Positions 18,576-25,870 of a stretch of 64,000 bases of DNA are shown piece after piece. Made by a program: the position numbers and the translations under genes. Below the pieces are notes generated by a model. It searched no databases, had not been told where the DNA came from, and worked only from the letters and a program-made list of their open reading frames with translations. The stretch is from JAXLWB01 sp046328715 (GTDB lineage Bacteria; Chloroflexota; Anaerolineae; Caldilineales; Caldilineaceae): assembly GCA_046328715.1 (NCBI GenBank), contig JAXLWB010000039.1:32481-96480 (forward strand). The letters are read 5' to 3'. Every line of letters begins with the position of its first letter. Within the stretch, counting starts at the first letter, position 1.

Positions 18576-19199
18576 AGTGACTCCTTTATGAAAAGGGGAG
18601 TGCCAAGTGGGGTAATTCCACCCAGCGCGCTTTGCGGTCTCTGCCTTTTCAGACTTGAAACGGCACTCCAAGGCAACTCGAGACGCAGTCTCCCCTTCTT
18701 TACCATAGCAGGCTATTCTTGACGAGTCACTCGCCAACGTTACAGGGTTAGGACAGGTAAAGTGGATAGTGTTTGGTTTGGGTTAAGGGTTGGTGGTATT
18801 GAAAAGATTGGAAAGAACGTGGTGATAATTGTGCTCTACTGAATTTCTTCAGGGGTAAAAGCAGGCAGGTCGAGATGCGAGAGCGTATCCACTAGGGTTT
18901 CTGGCTAGATGACAACAAGGGAAGAAGAGGTTTGATATCTCATCCTGTGCGACGTAATCGACGGCTCAGCAACGGATGTTAACTTGCACGGCACCATTCA
19001 CTTGGTCATTCCGAAGAAATCCTAACCAGCTCGTATGAATCTTATTGTGCGACGCACCATCACAAACCACCCGATCAATTCGGCAGCGTAGCCGACAGTG
19101 CATCGCACATCTAGAAGATCTTTGTCCTCTGTTACCGCTGGTTCAATGCGCTTAATTTGTACGCTTCTACGAATACTCTCGCAAAGAGTGGGTCCCAAC
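18576..19199. other. Gap of about 620 bases with possible gene remnants only
   Basis: No intact gene is evident. On the minus strand, 18838-18915 reads PETLVDTLSHLDLPAFTPEE between stops, and 19017-19203 is open for about 60 codons without a start codon (it includes DVRCTVGYAAELIGWFVMVR). Both look protein-like and may be remains of lost genes, but I cannot assign them. Confidence 0.35.
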
Positions 19200-20843
19200 T
19201 CAGTGCAAAACTACGATTGGCAGATAGACTTGTTTTGTCCCCATTGACTCATCCTCTAGCTCTTCCGGCGTATCATTGGAATCTAACGACAGTGAGCGCA
19301 TACGTTTGACAGTGGTAAGAACACCGTCGCTCTCCCAATAGTCACTGTTCCAAGTGACAGAACTCCAACTCACGCTACTCCAGGATACAGAGCTCCAACT
19401 GACACTGCTCCACGAGACGGAATTCCAGGCGGTGCTGCTCCAGCTTACACTTGGCGACATTACTCCTTGCGGGCCAGTCGTTAGCAAATTGCTAACATTG
19501 ATACCTGTATTGGCACTGTCGATAGATGTGTTACTGATAGCTGCCTTTATATTCAGTATCCCTGCCCCGTCTCTTGCTGGATCGTAGCGAGACCAACCCT
19601 TGTTGGCTGTCTTCATGAGTCGGTATTTGACCTGATCGGGCGTCAACTTTGGTTCATCTTGTAGCAGGAGTGCGACCGCACCACTGACCACAGGCGCAGC
19701 TGCCGATGTGCCCGACATCATGAAATAGGAGTTGTTTACGACATTCTTTGGATGAAGCAGCCCAAAATTAGAAATCGTACCAGCGTACAGTGAAACCAGA
19801 TGTCGGCCCGGTGCTACTAGATCAGGCTTTCTAACGCCATCACTCGTTACGCCAAAGGCAGAGAAACTAGCTGTATCGTCATCTTCAAGCGTACTTGTCT
19901 CCGCTGGATCTGTCGCCCCTACCGTAATGACAAAGGGATCATTGGCTGGCGGGTTGATTGCACCTTCACCCTGATTGCCACTGGAGACCACCACTACCAT
20001 GCCGTTAAACCAGAGGATCTCACATGCTGCGTCCAGTGGGCTTGTGTGATAACTCTGAGCAGCGGCACTATTGATCGAAATATTGACGACACGGATGTTG
20101 TACTTAACATGGTTTTCATAAATCCATTGCAACCCGGCAATCACGTCAGACTCACGCGCGGAGCCTGTTACGTTCGAAACTTTGACATTGATTAAGTTGG
20201 CTTTGGGTGCAATGCCGATATACTTTCCATTACTTGACTTTCCATCACCCGCAATAATGCCAGCCACATAGGTGCCATGACCAAAGAAGTCATTGGTGGA
20301 GAGCGTTGTAACGACATTCATCTGGGCAACAATACGGCTGGACAGATCGGGGTGATAGCTCATGATGCCACTATCCACGACAGCGACACCGATACCCTGC
20401 CCTTGCAGGTACGATGGCTCATTCCAAACGCGGTCGGCGCGGACGGCACGGACATAATCGTTTTTCAAGTTGTCAGTTGACATGCATTCAGCGGTGCAGG
20501 CGGTTTGCCGAGTCGGCGCATCCAGAGATACCCAACGCACAAAGGGTGCAGCCGCCAATCTAGGTAGCGTACTTGCCTTCATCCTGGCAGCAAAGCCATG
20601 GATAAAGTAAAGATCTTTGGTCACCTCGCCGCCAAGCTGCGCCACCAATTGCTCCGCTCGATCCGAAGAATCGGTCTTTTGTACGATGACTTCCAGCAAT
20701 TGCTCTGGCGATTCAGTGATGCTCTGAGCTAGTAGTGAATGCAACTTGGCCATACTCAGTGGATAGGCAGGCAAGGAACCAAACGCGTTCATAGCCAAGA
20801 GTAAGGTTATCAAAATCTGAGCATGTCTTTGTTTGACTGACAT
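19200..20843 (-). CDS. Secreted subtilisin-like serine protease (S8) with SWSSV repeats and LPIV tail
   Basis: A 547-residue protein. A signal peptide (about 5-28) and an I9-type propeptide region (about 45-105) precede an S8 catalytic domain with Asp in AVVDSGI (D157), His in FGHGTYVAG (H189) and Ser in SGTSAAAPV (S380). After the protease domain there is a tandem five-residue repeat (WNSVSWSSVSWSSV and so on; 15-base units at 19335-19435), then an acidic linker and the tail KQVYLPIVVLH. The same [YF]LP[IL]V tail ends three other secreted proteins in this window. The start was placed 18 codons inside the longest frame, giving a clean signal peptide. Nothing nearby shows its substrate. Confidence 0.9.
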   Translation of the reverse strand: MSVKQRHAQILITLLLAMNAFGSLPAYPLSMAKLHSLLAQSITESPEQLLEVIVQKTDSSDRAEQLVAQLGGEVTKDLYFIHGFAARMKASTLPRLAAAPFVRWVSLDAPTRQTACTAECMSTDNLKNDYVRAVRADRVWNEPSYLQGQGIGVAVVDSGIMSYHPDLSSRIVAQMNVVTTLSTNDFFGHGTYVAGIIAGDGKSSNGKYIGIAPKANLINVKVSNVTGSARESDVIAGLQWIYENHVKYNIRVVNISINSAAAQSYHTSPLDAACEILWFNGMVVVVSSGNQGEGAINPPANDPFVITVGATDPAETSTLEDDDTASFSAFGVTSDGVRKPDLVAPGRHLVSLYAGTISNFGLLHPKNVVNNSYFMMSGTSAAAPVVSGAVALLLQDEPKLTPDQVKYRLMKTANKGWSRYDPARDGAGILNIKAAISNTSIDSANTGINVSNLLTTGPQGVMSPSVSWSSTAWNSVSWSSVSWSSVSWSSVSWSSVTWNSDYWESDGVLTTVKRMRSLSLDSNDTPEELEDESMGTKQVYLPIVVLH

Positions 20844-21052
20844 AGGATACCAATCCTTTAGGTTCGTAGCGTTTATGGCAATTGCTTCACTACGCATTCA
20901 ACTGGGTGCCGCTAGTCATGCTTGAATACGAGTCCATCAACTATCAGTCTAGGATACAACCCCATCAAGTGACATTTCACTTTTCTGACAAAAATGATAG
21001 AAAGTTAACATGAAACAAAACACGCAATTGATTCCAGCAATATCTATTAACA

Positions 21053-21100
21053 CGAGTTCGGAATTTAGGTAACGGGCTGCCCTACGCTACCCCACGGATA
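21053..21100. repeat. Fragment related to the MITE-like element at 48441-48630
   Basis: GAGTTCGGAATTTAG followed by GGGCTGCCCTACGCTACCCC resembles one end of the 190-base element near 48.5 kb read on the opposite strand. Only one end is recognisable. It lies in the 300-base gap upstream of the subtilase gene. Confidence 0.45.
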
Positions 21101-21141
21101 GCAGATTAGGTATATGGAGGATATCAGATGTCAAACGCACG

Positions 21142-23316
21142 CTATTCAGTCCAAGGCAGCATCGAATCCGCTTCAAACTTGTACGTCGTAGCGCGCGCCT
21201 TACCCACTTGGCGTAGGAGCTTCTGTTCAACCCAATCATTGAGGTCTTTGCGCGCAGTCTTGTCATTGATCTTGGCGGTTTGAGCATATTCTTCGCACTT
21301 GATTGCTTTGTGAGCAATCAGGAGACGAATCGCCACTTCCATGCGTGGCTTGTAGGGGTAGATGCGCAACCAAGGGAGTTGGTCTGCAAGCTGGTGATAG
21401 ACAGCGAGGACAGGGCTGAGGTTCATCCGTTGGGCCAGAGTCAGGCCGAGTTGAAAGTAGCGGATCGCAGCTTCGACGTTGAGCAACATAGCGTGGGCCT
21501 CTGCCAGGTCGTAACAGAGGTGGGCTTTGAAGTCAGAGTCACCAGAAATAAGTTCGTACGCCTGTTGATAAGAGGTGATCGCCTTCTCAAACTGGTTTAG
21601 GTAGAAGTAGCAGCCCCCAATCGCCTTGTGACAAAGCATCTGGAGTTGAAGATGGGAAAGTTGCTGGGCGATGGCGAGGCTTTGTTGCAGATAGTACAGT
21701 GCAATCTGTTGGTCACCGTTCGGTTGCGTGCTGAATTCCAGCCCTTGATTGTGCAACATTTTGCAGAGGCGCAACTGGTTTGGCTGTTCATGCAATAGAT
21801 CAATACCGCTGGCCAAGGCAGCTACCCCTTGATCAAATTCACCTTTGCAAAAGCACAACGATCCCCACCCGTTGTACCAGTCGCTCCAAAGCAGCGCGTT
21901 GCGTTCAGGCAGTTCCTCCAGCAACAGCCGGGCCTGTTTTAGCCACGCCTCCGCTGCAACCCAATCCGGTCGTTGTTGAATATAGAGCCACCCCCGCCGC
22001 ATGTAGGCGCGCACCAACAATGGCGAGGCCGTTGCTGTACCCTTCAAGAGAGCGATGCAATGCTCGAAGTGTTGATCCGCCAAGCTGCTGTCCAACGTCG
22101 TAGTGATCTGCGCCAGTTGATAGTGGAGGGTTGCCCGTTGCTCAGGATCAGTCAAACAGCGCAGTGCTTCACCGTATTGAACAATAGCGCTTTGCACAAA
22201 GGCAGCGCGCTCACCGCCCTCGTTTGGGGTAGCATGATTGGCCTGCAGTTGGGCTACGCGCCCACCCAGCCACTTGATCCGCCCCCATTCTGGGACTGTA
22301 AAGGGTTGACTGGGTAGTTTTTGAAGCAATGTAGCAAGGCGGACAACCTGCTCATCGCTCAAGGGAGACTCGTCCGGCTCCTCCTCCCTTGTTAGGAGTG
22401 GCTCGCCAAACAGTTGTACGAGCTGTGCGGCTACACGAAATTCGCTCGCCGCCTGCCAATGCCAGCAGGCAGTCAACCAGTCTTGTGCCAGCCAGCAGCA
22501 GGTAGCTGCCAATCGATGCCCTAGCTGTTGCTCTTCTGCAGTCAAGATATTGCTCAAGTGTGAACGAACACCGGAGTGTAGTTCAACAGGGCTATCGACG
22601 GCGCATGGCAAGGTAAACGGATGCGTTAGCCAACCGAGATCACTTACACAGCGGATGGCATCTTCGATAGGAATTTGTTGCAGCAGATTGCTTGCCTCTG
22701 CCAGTGCACTCGCCAACGGTTCTCCTGTTTGCTGCGCTTCCATCTCTGTCATTGCAGCCAGATGGCGAGGAGCTTGACATAAATAAAGTGCTGACCAGGG
22801 CTGTTGACTGACTGTTATAAGGTGTAGAAGGTGCTGCGCTTCCGATGGCAAAAGGTGCAGGTGAGCATAGGTCTGCCAACGGCGGCTGAACTCGCTGTCG
22901 TCGGCCTCGGCCCAACGTTGACGAAGCAAGTCAGCGGCAGCGGCAGTAGCTTCCTTGCACCAATTGGTGCGAAAGGTGCTCTCACTGCCACCCAAAGGTT
23001 GATAAACCACCTTAGCCGCTTGTTTTTCACCATAATATTGAGCCAGAATGGTAAAATGACGCAGATCTTTGGCATCAGGCTCAGTCGCAGTGGGCCGCAA
23101 TAGTTCAACCAGCCAGGCTAATGCCAGGTTGACCAGCGAAGCCTCAGGAGTTGCCACCTTGATCGTCACAGGCAACGTTCGCATGGCACTGCTGATCCAA
23201 GGCGAAGCGATCAGCCAGCGCACACTCACAGTGGATAAACTTCCCTTGCGCCACTGCTGAAAGAGTTGATGAACATCGCTGTACCATTCCCCAGCCCTAC
23301 CCTCAGAGATCGACAT
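21142..23316 (-). CDS. TPR-repeat protein with C-terminal winged-helix-like domain, possible regulator
   Basis: A 724-residue soluble protein without a signal peptide. The N-terminal third is not recognised. Helical tetratricopeptide-like repeats fill about 330-650 (for example GGCYFYLNQFEKAITSYQQA). The last 65 residues (AIRLLIAHKAIKCEEYAQTA and so on, then ARKDLNDWVEQKLLRQVGKA) look like a DeoR/Fic-type winged helix. It is divergent from the C11 protease gene with 140 bases between, so it may regulate that gene; this is inference from position. The start has AGGAAA upstream. Confidence 0.55.
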   Translation of the reverse strand: MSISEGRAGEWYSDVHQLFQQWRKGSLSTVSVRWLIASPWISSAMRTLPVTIKVATPEASLVNLALAWLVELLRPTATEPDAKDLRHFTILAQYYGEKQAAKVVYQPLGGSESTFRTNWCKEATAAAADLLRQRWAEADDSEFSRRWQTYAHLHLLPSEAQHLLHLITVSQQPWSALYLCQAPRHLAAMTEMEAQQTGEPLASALAEASNLLQQIPIEDAIRCVSDLGWLTHPFTLPCAVDSPVELHSGVRSHLSNILTAEEQQLGHRLAATCCWLAQDWLTACWHWQAASEFRVAAQLVQLFGEPLLTREEEPDESPLSDEQVVRLATLLQKLPSQPFTVPEWGRIKWLGGRVAQLQANHATPNEGGERAAFVQSAIVQYGEALRCLTDPEQRATLHYQLAQITTTLDSSLADQHFEHCIALLKGTATASPLLVRAYMRRGWLYIQQRPDWVAAEAWLKQARLLLEELPERNALLWSDWYNGWGSLCFCKGEFDQGVAALASGIDLLHEQPNQLRLCKMLHNQGLEFSTQPNGDQQIALYYLQQSLAIAQQLSHLQLQMLCHKAIGGCYFYLNQFEKAITSYQQAYELISGDSDFKAHLCYDLAEAHAMLLNVEAAIRYFQLGLTLAQRMNLSPVLAVYHQLADQLPWLRIYPYKPRMEVAIRLLIAHKAIKCEEYAQTAKINDKTARKDLNDWVEQKLLRQVGKARATTYKFEADSMLPWTE

Positions 23317-23452
23317 GATTTTCCTAACTTGGTGAAGCCAAAATCAAAGAACCACAAAAGGCACGATGAATCGCGCCACTCACTTTACAAATTTTAGTCT
23401 ATTTCATAGGTTTTGCCATCAAACTTAAGAGGTAAGAAAGTTAATCTTCTGT

Positions 23453-23458
23453 TATAGT
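23453..23458 (+). promoter_or_regulatory. Possible -10 element (TATAGT) for the C11 protease gene
   Basis: TATAGT ends one base before the first in-frame ATG (23459). If it is a real -10, transcription starts inside that codon, which argues for a later start at 23513 or 23522. No clear -35 is seen. Confidence 0.3.
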
Positions 23459-23521
23459 ATGACCAAAAGCAAAAGTAAGGTTAACGATTCACCTTTGCCG
23501 CCCGCAGGAGTGATGCATTCT

Positions 23522-25630
23522 ATGAAGTTTCGATTGAAGCGTTTGTTGAGGGTCACAACAGGGGAAAGAATACTCTATCGTCTGACATTTTTGCTGGCGT
23601 TACTGTTCTGCCTTGTCGGCAGAGCAATTGCCCCGGTCCATGCCAGTCACTTGCCGCAATCCACCAACAGCTTGCTCGCCATCTATTTATTGGCGTTGGA
23701 CAGCGACCTGGCAGTGTACGAACATGAATTGATCAGCAACATCGAAGCAGGCACGGTCGGCAAATACGACCGCATGGCACTAGTCGTGGTCGATGGCAGT
23801 GGAACGAATGACACCCACATCGAATTGATCCGGGCTGGCAGTCGAACTGATGTCGATGGCTTACCCAACGCATCGGGCATCATTCAGGACAACCTGCATG
23901 AGTATGATATGTCCGATGGGGCGACGTTAGGCGGTTTGCTGCAATGGGCGCGCCAAACCTATCCTGCCAACCAGACAATGCTTACCTTTGTCGGTCATGG
24001 GCTACCGCTGGCACCGATTGCCGAGGTGGATCAACTTCTGCACGACGCGTCTGTGGCGGCGGAAGTCAACGCCAGCTGGCCGGCGAGCATTCCCTTGCCC
24101 ACCAAGTATTGGGCCAGTCCCAGCTACACTGACAGTCATCCCAAACGGACTGTCTTGACACCCAAACAGCTTGGGATTGCACTCGCCCAAGCCACCCAAC
24201 AAGGGGCCGATCCTTTCACCGTGCTCGATCTCGTTCATTGCTTCGGCGCAACCATCGAAGAACTCTATGAAGTTGCTCCTTATGTACAAGCGACGGTCGC
24301 TTCGCCCAGCTATGCTTATCTCAAGCCAGAAGCACTCAAAGTGAGCCTGCTCAGCCTGCCTACCAATCTAAAACCCATCGATCTGGCACGGCGACTAGCG
24401 CAACAACATCAAATCAAGGAGCCCAATCATCCCTACGTGCTCACCGTAGTTGACAACAGCCAATTGGAAGCAATTCGCACCACCTGGGATGACGTAGCGG
24501 CGGCGTTGCAACAGCGTCTACACGATGATCCAGCTAGTCGCCAACAACTGATCGCAGCCTGGCAGCAAACTCGTAAATATGATGCCCCGCTCTGCAACGA
24601 TCCCTGGATTATCGACAATGCCGACTACTTGGCTGACTTGGGTAGCTTGGCCCAGGCGCTACAGACAGCCTTCCCGAATGATCCAGTGGCTGCGCAAAGC
24701 CAGCAACTTCATGCTCAACTGGCCGCCGCTGTGACAACCTTGCGCCTGGCCGACAGCCCATGGATGCGTCCTGATCAATTTTGGAACTTTGACGACGGCT
24801 ACAGCGGCGTTGCGATCTATGGAAATTTGTTGGCTTTGCAGCAGGAAGGTCAAGTTTACCTCAGTTTTCAAGGACACTTTTATGACTCAAACGCAGATGA
24901 ACCGCCGTTTCGATTTATTCAACGTCGAGCACCGAATGATACCACCTGGGCCGATCTCTTCGTAGCCTTCTGGCAAGGACAGACAGTGCAAACTGTCGCC
25001 TGTCTGCCCAGCTTGCAGGTGAGTAGTGGGAAGAACGCCGACCTTGGCCTAATATGGGTAGCACCAGCCGACTCCGTTCCCATCCATGCCGCATTGCCCT
25101 ATACCCTTACGCTCTACAACGTCGGCTCGATCACAGCAACCGGTGTCACGATCTATCCCACCTTGCCAGCGACGGTAACGCTGGTCACAGCCGATGATCG
25201 TTGTATAGTAACCAGTGGCATAGTAAATTGCACTTTGCCCACGGTTGCACCAGGAACCAATGTCAGCCTGCATTTATCGCTGAAACCAACCAGCCTAGGA
25301 ACGTTGCGCTTAAAAGCCAATGTGAGCAGCCTCAGCGACGAGAACAACCCTGCCAACAACCTGGCCGAGTTTAAGGTCAATGTGCAACCTGCTGCCGATG
25401 GCTGTACGCTGCCGCCTTGGGAACCGGGTCTGACCTACCAAGCCAATGCACAGGTTTCCTACAAGGGTCATCACTGGCAAGCCAAATGGTGGACGCTAGG
25501 CGAAATGCCAGGCAGCACCGGTCAATGGGGTGTCTGGCTCGATCAAGGTATGTGTAAGACAGCACCCGCAGAAAGTAATAATAACGACGCCAACCGCCGA
25601 CTCTTCCTACCAATTGTGACACGCGGCTAG
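23522..25630 (+). CDS. Secreted C11 (clostripain-like) cysteine protease with chitin-binding module and LPIV tail
   Basis: A 702-residue protein from this start; the frame is open 21 codons further, but AGGAG lies 11 bases before this ATG and it gives a clean signal peptide (MKFRLKRLLRV then a hydrophobic core). The protease domain has His in TFVGHGLPL and Cys in LDLVHCFGATIEELYE, the C11 dyad pattern. A DUF11/CARDB-like beta domain follows (about 505-630), then one CBM5/12-type module (PWEPGLTYQANAQVSYKGHH, with AKWWT and GQWGVW) and the tail RRLFLPIVTRG. The module matches the three in the neighbouring chitinase, so the protease is probably delivered to chitin or the same surface. Confidence 0.82.
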   Translation: MKFRLKRLLRVTTGERILYRLTFLLALLFCLVGRAIAPVHASHLPQSTNSLLAIYLLALDSDLAVYEHELISNIEAGTVGKYDRMALVVVDGSGTNDTHIELIRAGSRTDVDGLPNASGIIQDNLHEYDMSDGATLGGLLQWARQTYPANQTMLTFVGHGLPLAPIAEVDQLLHDASVAAEVNASWPASIPLPTKYWASPSYTDSHPKRTVLTPKQLGIALAQATQQGADPFTVLDLVHCFGATIEELYEVAPYVQATVASPSYAYLKPEALKVSLLSLPTNLKPIDLARRLAQQHQIKEPNHPYVLTVVDNSQLEAIRTTWDDVAAALQQRLHDDPASRQQLIAAWQQTRKYDAPLCNDPWIIDNADYLADLGSLAQALQTAFPNDPVAAQSQQLHAQLAAAVTTLRLADSPWMRPDQFWNFDDGYSGVAIYGNLLALQQEGQVYLSFQGHFYDSNADEPPFRFIQRRAPNDTTWADLFVAFWQGQTVQTVACLPSLQVSSGKNADLGLIWVAPADSVPIHAALPYTLTLYNVGSITATGVTIYPTLPATVTLVTADDRCIVTSGIVNCTLPTVAPGTNVSLHLSLKPTSLGTLRLKANVSSLSDENNPANNLAEFKVNVQPAADGCTLPPWEPGLTYQANAQVSYKGHHWQAKWWTLGEMPGSTGQWGVWLDQGMCKTAPAESNNNDANRRLFLPIVTRG

Positions 25631-25641
25631 AAGCCAGTAAA

Positions 25642-25712
25642 ACAGTAGGGCAGTGGGACAGTATTTATACCAGGCTACAAGTGCACTGATTTACTGTCTC
25701 ACTGTCTCACTG
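25642..25712. repeat. Imperfect palindrome of ACAGTGGGACAGT type between two secreted-enzyme genes
   Basis: ACAGTAGGGCAGTGGGACAG is mirrored by TACTGTCTCACTGTCTCACT across about 28 bases. It follows the C11 protease stop and may act as a terminator, but similar sequence at 1148-1204 and 17166-17210 suggests a dispersed repeat. Confidence 0.45.
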
Positions 25713-25870
25713 ATTCCCCACATCGCTAAAAACTCGAAACGTGCCCATCGTGGGCATTGGAACCGTCCTGCAAGCCTGACTTGCTAGGTCTGTGTACGAG
25801 TTTTTCATTTTTTGGATCGGTAGGGACGTACCCTACCGCAATCGATCTCAATTTTAGAGAAGGAGAAACC

